This document shows, piece after piece, positions 6,760 to 16,329 of a DNA stretch of 62,950 bases. The translations under genes were made by a program, and so were the position numbers. The stretch's first letter is position 1. Every line of letters begins with the position of its first letter. The notes below the pieces were generated by a model. The model was given only the letters and a program-made list of their open reading frames with translations. It was not told the origin of the DNA and ran no database searches. This stretch comes from a virus, in the IMG/VR virus record IMGVR_UViG_3300050343_000162, positions 1-62,950 of that record, one strand, 5' to 3'.

Positions 6760-6920
6760 AGTCCAGGGGTCTGGGAGATGATATAGAAAAGTTTACTAAG
6801 TTTACAGGTATAAAAAAAGCTGTAGATGTAGTATCACAAAAACTTAATAAAGATTGCGGGTGCAGCGAAAGACGAGATGGTCTTAATCGTTTGTTTCCGT
6901 ATAGTAAAAAAAATAATTAA
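6756..6920 (+). CDS. Small Cys-motif protein, 54 aa
   Basis: ATGA-coupled to the previous gene. Ends with the segment KDCGCSERRDGLNRLFPYSK. The CxC-ERRxxLNRLFP ending is a recurrent signature of short proteins near virion genes of Bacteroidota phages, possibly metal-binding. Function unestablished. Short, so confidence rests on the overlap and the motif. Confidence 0.6.
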   Translation: MKSRGLGDDIEKFTKFTGIKKAVDVVSQKLNKDCGCSERRDGLNRLFPYSKKNN

Positions 6921-6922
6921 AA

Positions 6923-7390
6923 ATGGCATACCAAAAATTACAAGGATATAGAGCATGGCCTGTTAACAAATCAGACTTAACAGACATTCCAAACATAGGA
7001 ATAGTAGGTCCAAGTGGAACAACAACATCTGCTGCAACCAAGCAACTAATTGATAGCAATGCAAACTTTACAGCGGAAACAGTTCAAACTGGTATGATCG
7101 TAGTAAATACTACAGATGGTACTCAGACAACAGTCCTGAGTATAGAGAATACAACCACGTTAAACTTGACTGATGATATTATGGCAAATGCAAAGGCTTA
7201 TCAGTTATACGATGGTAATCAAGAAGGTGCCGTGTTGTATATAGGTACAGCAGGAAATTTAAAAGTAACAACCGTAGGTGGTGATGAGGTTACTTTTCAA
7301 GGAGTAAACACAGGAACTTTTTTCCCAGTGAATGTAGTTAAGGTTTTTGCGACAGGAACAAGTGCTGATAACATAATAGCTCTTTGGTAA
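6923..7390 (+). CDS. Virion protein, beta-rich, 155 aa
   Basis: Starts MAYQKLQGYRAWPVNKSDL. Ser/Thr/Gly/Ala/Val-rich with alternating hydrophobics typical of beta structure, and a closing segment EGAVLYIGTAGNLKVTTVGG before VNVVKVFATGTSADNIIALW, a form seen in head-decoration or tail accessory proteins of marine phages. It begins two bases after the basic-protein run and leads the fibre region. A structural role is inferred from composition and place. Confidence 0.6.
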   Translation: MAYQKLQGYRAWPVNKSDLTDIPNIGIVGPSGTTTSAATKQLIDSNANFTAETVQTGMIVVNTTDGTQTTVLSIENTTTLNLTDDIMANAKAYQLYDGNQEGAVLYIGTAGNLKVTTVGGDEVTFQGVNTGTFFPVNVVKVFATGTSADNIIALW

Positions 7391-7391
7391 T

Positions 7392-7532
7392 ATGCCGTCA
7401 TTTATTGCCATAGGGAATTGGATTGGACAAAGAGAAGCGGGGCAAGCTCCGTTCGGAAGTGAAGATATTATAACTGAACTTTCAATCCAAATGGTTTCAG
7501 AATTAAATAGTAATGACTTAATAACAGAATAA
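7392..7532 (+). CDS. Small hypothetical protein, 46 aa
   Basis: One base after the previous stop. Starts MPSFIAIGNWIGQREAGQAP and ends in an acidic, Ser/Asn-rich tail. No transmembrane helix. Likely a short virion-associated or linker protein; I recognise no family. Confidence 0.5.
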   Translation: MPSFIAIGNWIGQREAGQAPFGSEDIITELSIQMVSELNSNDLITE

Positions 7533-7543
7533 ATTAAAATAAA

Positions 7544-8214
7544 ATGGCAGTAAAATTTTCACAATTTACAACAGGTTCTTCCCTAGCAGATATAGATTAT
7601 TTCGTTGGGTATAAAGGAACTGACAATATACAAGTAGCGAAGTCCTTGTTATCTGGAACTACATATACGATAGATGTTCCAGCGGCAACTACAAACATCA
7701 ACTTAGCAGGTAGTGATTCTACGAATGATGCTATTACTCTGACAGGAGGAACAGGACATTGACTTTAACAAGAGTAAGTGCAAATGAGATATCATATTGC
7801 GTCACTGCGACTGTTGGAGACACGTATACTATAAAAGCGGGTGCAAAAGCTGGAAGTAGTGTTCCTTTACAATTAGACGCTGCTACTGGAACTGACTCAG
7901 CTGTAAATTTAACTCAAGGAGCTGGTATAACGCTAACTCAAACTTCTGCTACTGAAATTACAATTGCTGCTACTGCCACAGGAACATCAGTTGTTAAAGA
8001 TCAGTTTACAGGAAACAACTCAACAACAGCATTTACATTATCAGTAACGCCAACGGCAGCTGCTAATCTAAATATATTTATTAGCGGTGTATATCAAAAC
8101 TCCAAAGATTCTGGGGGAACGGCAAACTATACAGTTGCAGGAACGACATTAACTTTCGCAACAGCGCCACCGACAACCGCAGCAAATGGAATAGAAGTAG
8201 TAATAACACAATAA
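7544..8214 (+). CDS. Virion/tail protein interrupted by one frameshift
   Basis: The first frame (MAVKFSQFTTGSSLADIDYF to LTGGTGH) stops at 7762, while the overlapping frame continues LTRVSANEIS and runs to 8214, so one gene of about 222 aa is split by a single indel near 7755. The N-terminal FSQFTTGSSLADIDYFVGYK module is common at the start of phage tail or neck appendage proteins. A GITLTQTSATEITIAATATG repeat-like segment follows, then an FNGV-type domain (FISGVYQNSK). Probably part of the fibre or neck complex. Confidence 0.65.
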
Positions 8215-8224
8215 CGTTTAGCTC

Positions 8225-9290
8225 ATGGCAACAAACAAAGTAACTACAAACGTAATTGACATGAGTGGTAACACTGGAGGTCTAGTGTGGGCAAAGGGAA
8301 CTTCGAAGCTCAAAGACCAACGGGAGTTGCTGGAGACCTACGTTTAAATACAACAGACAGCAGACTCGAATACAAAGACAACGCAGACTGGAAGAGATTC
8401 TCTGAAGGAGCAGCATCACCTAGTGTAGATTTTGAAGCAGACTTTTTAGTAGTAGCTGGAGGTGGAGGAGGTGGTGCAAATAGTGGAGGTGGAGCTGGAG
8501 CAGGTGGACTTCGTACATCTTTTGGTAGTACATCGGGAGGTGGTGCGTCAAATGAATCTAAATTTGGTGTTGCTTTAAGCACTTCATACACTGTGACAGT
8601 TGGAGCGGGTGGTGCGGGAGTATCACAGGCGGAATCAAATAGTGGAAATGGTACTCATTCTAGTTTTTCAACTATAACTTCAATTGCAGGAGGTAGGGCT
8701 GCAAACCGTAAGCTTATACCAGAGGCTGCAGTAGGTGGTTCTGGTGGTGGAGGAGCAGGAACAAACCCTGGTGACTCAAGACGGGTGAGCTGGAACAGCT
8801 AACCAAGGATTTGGAGGTGGTAATGGAGATGGAGATGGTGGAGGAGGTGGAGGTGCTGCTGGTGGTGGAGGAGCGTGGAGCTGCTGTCTACGAACGCTAC
8901 GTCTTCAGCTTCAACAGGCAGGTGGAGTGGGGCTGTATCAGTAAGTATAACAGGAGCATGCAGTATCTTACGGAGGAGGTGGAGGTGCATCAGGAGCTTC
9001 TGGAGTATCACCAACTTCAGGTGGAACAGGACTGGTGGAGGTGGTAAGGTAAATATAATGCTAATGGAAATTCTGGCTCAACAAACACTGGAGGAGGTGG
9101 AGGAGGAGCACTAATTACACCGTGCAATGGTTAGAACCGGAGGTTCAGGTAGCGGAATAGTAATCATTAGATATCCCAACACCTATACAATATACAGTAG
9201 GTTCAGGTCTAACAAGTTCAACAGCTACGGATGGTAGTGATAAAGTAACCAGTTTCACAGCTGGGAACAGATACAATAAGTTTTAGTTAA
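8225..9290 (+). CDS. Glycine-rich tail fibre/adhesin 1, multiple frameshifts
   Basis: Begins MATNKVTTNVIDMSGNTGG, shifts frame near 8300 and continues AQRPTGVAGDLRLNTTDSRL then DADFLVVAGGGGGG-type sequence. The N-terminal module is shared with the fibres at 10276 and 10799. The rest is Gly-rich (GAGAGGLRTSFG, TVTVGAGGAG), a composition known from adhesin tips with polyglycine II sandwiches such as phage S16 gp38. At least four shifts break the frame between 8750 and 9250; the end at 9290 is chosen from GTDTISFS before a TAA. Likely receptor binding. Confidence 0.65.
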
Positions 9291-9291
9291 T

Positions 9292-10274
9292 ATGGCACAT
9301 TACGCATTTTTAAATAACGACCACACAACAGAAACTCTAAGAGAAGAGCTTGAAGTATTATGGAGTGAGATGAGCACGCTTACTTCTATCGAAGAGCCTA
9401 CAGAGGAAGATACAGCTGCGATTGAAGCAAAGCAAGAAGAGATAGATGCAAAGTACCAAGAAATAGACAATTGTCTTTGTGTAGTAACTGGAGTAATTAC
9501 TGGAGTGCTGAGACGTATGAGAAATCTGCAAGAGACGAAACGATTGAGCAGGAGATAAAAGATTTAGAAGACAGCAGAACTGCAGATAAAACACAAGAAG
9601 AAATTACAGCGATAGAGGCTGAGATACAAGTAAAGCTTGAAGAGCTTCATGCGCTTCCACCAGAGGTTATAGACAATACGATTTACTGGGAAGGGTATTA
9701 TGGAAAAGGCGGACTATGCAAAAGAACTTCTTACAATACAATAGGTGGTGTTCACCAAAATGGAGGCACACCGTTTAGAAAAAATTATGCAGGGGTAGGT
9801 ATACTTACGACCCTGTAAGAGATGCGTTTTATGCGCCACAGCCATTTGAGTCTTGGACTTTAAATGAAGAGTCTTGTCTATGGGAATGTCCAGTAGAAAA
9901 ACCAGAGGGAGAATACTGGTGGAAAGAAGATACTACTGAGTGGGTAGATTATTTGTATTTATCTCAGCCTTATAACTCAGAAGCTCCTTATCCTAGCTGG
10001 TCGTGGAGCACAGAGACAGGATGGACAGCTCCAGTAGAAAAAGTAGAAGGAAAGATTTTTGGTGTGAAGAAGCACAAGATGTGGTACAACAAGAATGCCT
10101 GTAGGCCCTAAACCTTATCCTAGCTGGATATTAGTAGATAAGATATAAGTCCTGAAGTTTTTTACAGACGGGACATCTATTTATTCCGATTGGGCAGCTC
10201 CTGTAGATAAACCAAATGATGGAAAATCGTATCTTTGGGATGAAGAAACAGTAAATTGGATAGAAAAAGAATAA
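9292..10274 (+). CDS. Fibre-associated MAHxA-type protein with coiled-coil insert, frameshifted
   Basis: Starts MAHYAFLNNDHTTETLREEL. The middle is acidic coiled coil (TEEDTAAIEAKQEEIDAKYQ and a second Glu-rich helix near 9570). The C-terminal part RKNYAGVGYTYDPVRDAFYA and APQPFESWTLNEES matches the protein at 14687. Indels near 9470-9560, 9810 and 10090 split it. The MAHxA..YAGxGYTYD family is common next to tail-fibre genes of marine T4-like and other phages; the coiled-coil insert is unusual. Probably a fibre chaperone or accessory part. Confidence 0.6.
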
Positions 10275-10275
10275 T

Positions 10276-10798
10276 ATGGCAACAACAAAAGTAATAGGAG
10301 ACGTACTAGATTTAAATGAGTCGACTTCAGAGAGCGGCCTAAAAATACCTACAGGTACAAAGCTGAACAGACCTGCTACCGATGTGGCTGGTATGATTAG
10401 AAACAATACCAATGAAAATGAAGCATCTTCAGAAGGTTCAGCTTCTTGTGAAGAATATTACAATGGAGCGGCTTGGAAAAAAATAAACAATGCATCGGTC
10501 ACGGATTATCACAAACACCCGACGTGGTTTTATATAAACAATCGAGTCAAATTGCAAGTTGGTGGTGGTACACTAGTCTTATAGATGGAAGTTTTGATTA
10601 TATTAAACTTAACGCAGGAGATGCAAAAGGTGATTCATCTGGCGCAGGTTTTGATTCAACAACAATATTTGCAGAATCAGGTTCAGGAGGGCAAACAATG
10701 AACGCATATTGTTTCCATTCAGTCGAAGGGTACTCAAAGTTTGGCGTATATACAGGAACAGGAGCTGCCGGTAATACGGTAACAGTAGGATTTCAATT
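10276..10798 (+). CDS. Short tail fibre 2, truncated module, frameshifted
   Basis: N-terminal MATTKVIGDVLDLNESTSES and LKIPTGTKLNRPATDVAG repeat the shared fibre start module. After a shift near 10480-10500 the frame reads TPDVVLYKQSSQIASWWWYT, DGSFDYIKLNAG and EGYSKFGVYTGTGAAG, matching a domain near 12540-12760 of the next fibre (DUF7483-like in my recollection). It stops being homologous at TVGFQ, exactly where the next ATGGCAACAACAAAA begins, so it looks like a fibre truncated by recombination at the conserved gene start. The exact end is uncertain. Confidence 0.5.
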
Positions 10799-13700
10799 AT
10801 GGCAACAACAAAAATTACATCAAACCCGGATTTATTTAACTTAGAAAGTTTAAACACTGCTTTAAAGTTGCCTAGTGGAACTACTGCGCAGAGACCGACT
10901 AGTCCAAGTACAGGTGAGTGGAGATATAACACGACTACTAACTTAGTAGAGTTTTGGGATGGAGGAGAATGGAGAGATTTACAATCAGAGATATACCCCC
11001 AATACCTAGCGAGAACTTTAATACGGTTATATGGACAGGAGATGGTTCAGCTCAAGAGCAATAACAGGAGTAGGTTTCCAACCAGATTGGTTTGGTACAA
11101 AAAGTGAGTGCTTCTAATGACCACAATGCAGTTTGACTCGACAAGAGGGCAACAAATCAATTAGTACAAAATAACCAATGCTAGCGGTTATAATGTCCAC
11201 AACTGACCAAATTACATCTTTTGATGCTGATGGATTTACTGTTGGTAATGCAATGGAGGTGATGCTAAATCAAAATGGAGCTACTTATGTAGCTTGGTGT
11301 TGGAAAGCAAACGGAGGAACTACAAGCAGCAATACTGATGGAACAATTACAAGTACAGTACAAGCAAATACAAAAGCAGGATTTAGTATTGTTCAAATAT
11401 ACAGGTAGATGGAACTTCAGCTATCAACTGTAGGTCATAATTTAGGAGTTGCACCAGAAAGTAGTTATTTATCAAGAGAACAGAATCAGTGCGAAGTTGG
11501 ATTGGGTAAGTCATACCAGCTTTAGGTTTAAGTGGACAAAATATTTAGCAGTTAAATTTAACTGACCAAGTTTTTTCAGATACTTGCAAATGTATTTTGC
11601 AATGGAACTGCACCAACTTCAACAGTATTTTTTAGGTAATACATGCAGGTAGTGTTAACGGAAGTGGAAGTGATTATATAGCTTATTGTTTTGCAGAAAA
11701 AGATGGCTTTTCAAAGTTTGGCTCATACACAGGTAATGGTTCAACAAATGGACCGATTGTAGAAACAGGATTTGAACCTGCTTTTGTTAATGATAAAAGA
11801 ACAGATGCTGCAGTGATAATTGGTTAATATTTGATAATAAAAGAAGTCACTTCTAACCCAAGAAATTTAGCATTAATTCCTAATAGTTCATCAGCTGAAG
11901 TGAACTGCATAGGAGATCAGGTATCACTGTAGATTTCTTTAACTAATGGATTTCCAAGTTAAAGGTTCAACAGAAACCAAGGTGGAGCTAATGAACTCAA
12001 TGGAGGTACATTATATCTACATAGCCTTTGCTGCTGACCGCTTCAGCTGCACCAGCTTTACCGGATAGTTTTGCAAATAAATTATATACAGGTACTGGTG
12101 TTCTGGTCAAAGCTGTTACAGGATTAGGTTTTAGACCAAGTATAGTTTGGATAAAAAATAGAGATTACAGTTAGAGACCATAATTTAGCTGATATAATTC
12201 AAGGGGTAAGTAAAGAGATAACACCTAATACAACGGAGGCTCAAGAAAGTAGAAGTGTAACATCATTTGATTCAGATGGTTTTACTTTAGATAATGCTTC
12301 AGGTAATTATAATGCTAATGGAGAAAATTACGTTGCATGGAACTGGAAAGCAAATCCAATACCAACAATCAACAATGACGGAACAATACAATCTTTAGTT
12401 AGCGCCAATCAAGCAGCTGGATTAAGTATTGTTAAGTGGACAACAAATGGTTCTGCATCACAAACAGTTGGTCACGGCCTTTCAGTAGCACCTTCAATTA
12501 TTATTTACAAAAGATTAGACGGGGCACAAGATTGGTTTTTTGAAACAGATATAGTAGACGGCTCTTACGATTATTTAAACTTAAACACCTCAGGGGCATC
12601 ACAAGATGGTGGGGCAGCATGGTCTACAAGGTCTACAAGCACAACTATTAGCGCTTTTACAAGTAGTAATAATTTTGATTACATAGCTTACTGTTTTACT
12701 TCTATATCTGGATTTAGCAAGATGGGAAGTTATACAGGAAATGGCTCTTCAACTGGGCCAGTTGTACCTACAGGGTTTGAACCTTCTTTTGTAATGATTA
12801 AAGAGGCCAGTCAGGCTAATGATTGGAATATATATGACAATAAAAGAACAACTACAAACCCAAGAGATGTACAATTACAAGCAAATTCAAATGCTGCTGA
12901 AAGTACTAATTCATCTTTAGAAATAGATTTCCTAAGTGATTCATTTCAGCCTAAAGGAACAGGAGGGGGTTCTAATCGTAATGGCTCAACATACATCTAC
13001 ATGGCTTATAAAGCCAACCTAGCGCAATATCCTATACCTTCTGGACAGATGGGATATTTAGTAGCAGCAGGTGGTGGTAGTGGATTTTATTCTACAGGTG
13101 CCGGTGGTGTTGGTGGTGGTGGTGCTGGTGGATTTAGAACTACTTATGGACTTACCTCTGGAGGTGGCGCAAGCGCAGAAACAAATTTAACTTTAGCAAC
13201 TGGTACTTACACAGTAACCATTGGTGCTGGTGGAGCAATGACTTCAGGTGCTGGTAATGATGGAAATGATTCATCAATAACAGGTTTAGTTACTATTACT
13301 ACTACTGGTGGTGGTGCTGGTGGAGGCGGTAATGCTGTAGGAAGTGCAGGTGGTTCAGGTGGAGGAGCAGGTGAATTAAACTCTGGTACATCATTAGCAG
13401 GTGGAGCAGGTACAGCAAACCAAGGATTTGCAGGAGGAACGTCTGTTGTAAACTTTAATGGTGCTGGTGGTGGTGGTGCAAGTTCAGTTGGCGCAAACAA
13501 TGGCGCTAATTTAGCAGGTAATGGAGGTGCAGGAATAACATCTGCAATCACAGGAAGCAATGTTGGTTATGCTGGTGGTGGTGGAGGAGCTGCATACCAA
13601 TCAAGTAGTACAGGAGGTAATGGAACTTATGGTGGTGGTGATGGAACTTTAAATGGTATTAGAACAGCTTCTACAGCAGGAGGTATTAACACCGGAGGAG

Positions 13701-14653
13701 GTGGAGGTGCATTAGGTGGAAGTATTGGAGCTGGTGGTTATACTACGGGAGGTTCAGGGATAGTTGTTCTTAGAATGAATACATCTGACTTTTCTGGAGC
13801 TACTTCAGGAAGCCCAACAATATCTGCAATTGGTTCAGAAACAATATTACAATATTTAGCAAGTGGAAGTTATACTCATAACCCAAGCACAGCAGCCGGC
13901 ACAATGAACTACATGGTTTTAGCTGGTGGAGCATCAGGAGCATCCAACGGTGGTGGTGGTGGTGCTGGTGGACTTAGAAGTTCTTGGTATGCTAGTGGTG
14001 GTGGTGCTGGCGGAGAAACACCTTTAACTTTATCAAGTGGAACATATACAATTACAATTGGTGCTGGTGGTGCAGAAGTAACAACATACCAAGACCCAGG
14101 TAATGACGGAACAGCGACTACGATCTCTGGAAATGCTACAGTGAATACTGTAGGAGGAGGAGGAGGAGGTTCTAATAACACTAATGCTGGTAGAAATGGT
14201 GGTTCTGGTGGTGGTGCGGGAGCTCATCCAGGTGCTGCATATAACGGAGGCTCTGGAACAGCTGGAGAAGGTTTTGATGGGGGTAGAGCTGGAGCAGTTA
14301 ATCAACCATACACAGGAGCTGGTGGAGGTGGAACGGGTGCTGTAGGAGAACCTAACAGCGCAAGTGCTGCGGGGGCTGGTGGAAATGGATTAGCATTAGG
14401 TATAACAGGAGCTTTAGTTAACTACGGTGGTGGTGGTGGAGGTACTGGAGGTACTGCAACAGGCGGGCTTAGTGGTGGTGCTGGTGGAGCTGGTGGAGGT
14501 GGTGCTGGTGGAGCCTGGTGGTTCAGGAAAAGTAATTTTAAGATTGATTACTTCTGAATACTCTGGAACAACAACAGGTTCTCCAACAGTAACAACAGAT
14601 GGAATGAAACAATATTAACATATACAGGGAGTGGAACATACGTTCACTCATAA
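10799..14653 (+). CDS. Large glycine-rich tail fibre 3
   Basis: About 1,280 residues if indels are repaired. The start module (MATTKITSNPDLFNLESLNT, PSGTTAQRPTSPSTGEW) is followed by repeated fibre domains ending NGATYVAWCWKANGG (near 11285) and NGENYVAWNWKANP (near 12320), then GFSKMGSYTGNGSS and DUF7483-like sequence to 13020. Two glycine-rich blocks follow (13050-13790 and 13910-14540), each opening LVAAGGG or LAGGAS and containing YTVTIGAGG/YTITIGAGG. Many indels break 11000-12300, whereas 12722-14557 is open. The frame resumes SEYSGTTTGSPTV and ends TGSGTYVHS. Likely the main receptor-binding fibre. Confidence 0.7.
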
Positions 14654-14665
14654 ATAAAATTTAAT

Positions 14666-14673
14666 TAACTTTG
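14666..14673 (+). promoter_or_regulatory. Bacteroidota promoter -7 box (TAACTTTG)
   Basis: TAACTTTGTAAAAATAATATT directly follows the fibre stop and lies 13 bases before the next ATG. It matches TAnnTTTG and probably drives the fibre-accessory and lysis genes. Confidence 0.7.
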
Positions 14674-14686
14674 TAAAAATAATATT

Positions 14687-15065
14687 ATGGCACATTTTGC
14701 AGAACTTGACGAAAACAACATAGTACTACAAGTAATTGTTGTACACAACAATGAACTGCTTAGATGGTGAAACAGAAAGCGAAGCTAAAGGAGTAGAGTT
14801 TTGTTCTACGCTCTTTGGTCATACGAACTGGGTGCAAACTTCTTACAATCATAATATAAGAAAACAGTTTGCTGGAACAGGCTATACCTACGACTCAGAC
14901 AGTGATGTCTTTGTTGCACCTCAGCCCTACCCAAGTTGGTCTTTAGACGATAACTTTGATTGGCAACCCCCAACGCCAATGCCAGAGGATGATAACCTAT
15001 ATAACTGGAATGAGGAAACTCAAAATTGGGATTTAGTTGAACTTAATAATGATGACACAGAATAA
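14687..15065 (+). CDS. Fibre-associated MAHxA-type protein, one frameshift
   Basis: MAHFAELDENNIVLQVIVV is followed by one extra base near 14757; the other frame continues CLDGETESEAKGVEF. Conserved landmarks are GHTNWVQTSYNHNIRKQFAG, TGYTYDSDSDVFVAPQPYP and a Trp/Pro/acidic end. About 125 aa. The family is widespread in marine phages beside tail fibres, with no proven role that I can name. It is a paralogue of the C-terminal part of the 9292 gene, so the fibre plus MAH module occurs twice. Confidence 0.75.
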
Positions 15066-15066
15066 C

Positions 15067-15216
15067 ATGAATTTAGATTTTGAACCTACGGTACTTGGTA
15101 TTACTGTTTTAGTAGTTAGTATAGCGGAAATTAACCAAGGGTTGCAAAGTTTATTGTTTCTTGCTACCTTAGTGTATACAATCATTAAAATTGTTCAACT
15201 AATAAAGAAAAAGTGA
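15067..15216 (+). CDS. Small membrane protein, possible holin partner, 49 aa
   Basis: Starts MNLDFEPTVLGITVLVVSIA, then LQSLLFLATLVYTIIKIVQL and a KKK tail: two hydrophobic helices with a positive C-terminus. Its TGA overlaps the GTG start of the endolysin (GTGA). Position and topology suggest a small holin, antiholin or pinholin-like peptide; a separate three-TM holin follows the endolysin, so the division of labour is unclear. Confidence 0.55.
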   Translation: MNLDFEPTVLGITVLVVSIAEINQGLQSLLFLATLVYTIIKIVQLIKKK

Positions 15217-15569
15217 AATACTTTACACATGCAGAATTTGATTCTCCTGACTCTACTGACAGTGGAAGTAACATGGATGAATCTTTTTTACGTATGTTAG
15301 ACAGCGCACGTGAGGCTGCAGGAACACCATTCAGAATTAATTCAGGATTTAGAACACCTAAGCATAACAAGAAAGTGGGTGGCTCAGAGAACTCATCACA
15401 CCTAAGAGGGTTTGCAGCTGACATACATGTAGCGTCAAACAGCACAAGATATGTAATACTAGAAGCTTTGCTTAATGTAGGCTTTAATAGAATAGGAATA
15501 GCAGATACATTTATTCATGTAGATGCTGACCCAATAAAAACAAAAAACGTAATTTGGACGTATGCTTAA
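15213..15569 (+). CDS. Endolysin, M15-family D-Ala-D-Ala peptidase
   Basis: A 118-aa zinc peptidase that would cut peptidoglycan cross-bridges during lysis. The metal-binding pattern of the M15A group is present: SGFRTPKHNKKVGG, then SSHLRGFAADIHV (His and Asp ligands) and FIHVDAD (third His). The start is GTG at 15213, overlapping the upstream TGA, because the N-terminus KYFTHAEFDSPDS fits the family and no ATG precedes it in frame. No signal peptide, so a holin is needed; one overlaps its 3' end by 8 bases. The length is that of a minimal single-domain enzyme. Confidence 0.85.
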   Translation: MKYFTHAEFDSPDSTDSGSNMDESFLRMLDSAREAAGTPFRINSGFRTPKHNKKVGGSENSSHLRGFAADIHVASNSTRYVILEALLNVGFNRIGIADTFIHVDADPIKTKNVIWTYA

Positions 15570-15933
15570 GCTTTTAAAAAAATTATTAGGATTTAGTGAC
15601 TCAGGCGTTGATGGCTTAGGTTTAGAGATAAGACAGCTTATTAAGGGAAAAGAGATTGACCCTCAAAAACTTATAGAGATGCAAACTGCTATCAATGAGA
15701 TGGAGGCAAAGCACAGAACAATCTTTGTGGCCGGATGGCGTCCCTTCATAGGCTGGGTGTGCGGGATTGCCCTTGCATATAATTTTATAATAAGAGATAT
15801 GCTAGTGTGGTATATGGGCGTAGAAACAGCGCCACCTGCTCTTCAGATGGAACATCTTATGACCGTGCTTATCGGTATGCTAGGACTGGGTGGTATGAGA
15901 ACGTTTGAAAAAATAAATAATAAATCTAATTAA
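15562..15933 (+). CDS. Holin, GTA_holin_3TM-like
   Basis: A 123-aa protein. An amphipathic N-terminus (MLKLLKKLLGF) and a charged helix (QKLIEMQTAINEMEAKH) precede WRPFIGWVCGIALAYNFII, MLVWYMGVETAPPALQ and LMTVLIGMLGLGGMRTFEK. The WRPxIGW...GLGGxRTxEK arrangement is the hallmark of the three-TM holin family first named from gene transfer agents. It overlaps the endolysin gene by 8 bases, completing a compact lysis cassette at the inner membrane. Confidence 0.8.
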   Translation: MLKLLKKLLGFSDSGVDGLGLEIRQLIKGKEIDPQKLIEMQTAINEMEAKHRTIFVAGWRPFIGWVCGIALAYNFIIRDMLVWYMGVETAPPALQMEHLMTVLIGMLGLGGMRTFEKINNKSN

Positions 15934-16068
15934 ATGGCACAATCAATGTCCGGTCTGCGCTACGAAAAACCAAAGACTCGTAGGCCAGGGGTACACGCAA
16001 AAACAAAATCTTCTAAGGTAAAATCATCTAAGTATTACCAAAAAAAATACAGAGGTCAAGGCAGGTAA
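15934..16068 (+). CDS. Small basic protein, 44 aa
   Basis: ATG immediately follows the holin stop. Reads MAQSMSGLRYEKPKTRRPGV and ends YYQKKYRGQGR. Nearly one third Lys/Arg. Short proteins ending KKYRGQGR recur in aquatic phages between lysis and packaging genes; function unknown. Confidence 0.6.
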   Translation: MAQSMSGLRYEKPKTRRPGVHAKTKSSKVKSSKYYQKKYRGQGR

Positions 16069-16076
16069 ATAATTTA

Positions 16077-16084
16077 TATCTTTG
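16077..16084 (+). promoter_or_regulatory. Bacteroidota promoter -7 box (TATCTTTG)
   Basis: TATCTTTGTATTAAT, 20 bases before the ATG at 16105 and followed by the repeated leader form AATCAAATTTAATCAAATG. Likely promoter of the packaging and head operon. Confidence 0.75.
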
Positions 16085-16104
16085 TATTAATCAAATTTAA
16101 TCAA

Positions 16105-16329
16105 ATGGATATAAGAAAAGTATCAATAGGCGCTGATTATAAATCAGGAGCGATGCACTATATAGTAGGGCAGGAAGTATTAGGAAAGAATTACATTATA
16201 CACTTAATACAGTTCGACCAAGAATCTAAAGGTTTTAAAATTTGGATTCAACATAAAGATGAAATACTTTTATGGAAGGAGTTCAATGTCAACATGCCTG
16301 TATCAATCGAATATAATATAAACTTTTAA
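16105..16329 (+). CDS. Conserved hypothetical protein, 74 aa
   Basis: Starts MDIRKVSIGADYKSGAMHYI; predicted beta-rich small protein with IHLIQFDQ and IWIQHKDEILLWKEFN strands. It is the first gene behind the 16077 promoter and its stop touches the start of the tandem GroES-like gene (TAATG). Function unknown; position suggests a link to the head or packaging programme. Confidence 0.6.
   Translation: MDIRKVSIGADYKSGAMHYIVGQEVLGKNYIIHLIQFDQESKGFKIWIQHKDEILLWKEFNVNMPVSIEYNINF

Noticed and set aside
13207-14305. Minus-strand Pro-rich open frames opposite the glycine-rich fibre
   Set aside because: GGT/GGA glycine codons read backwards as Pro/Ser/Ala codons; no start context. Shadow frames.
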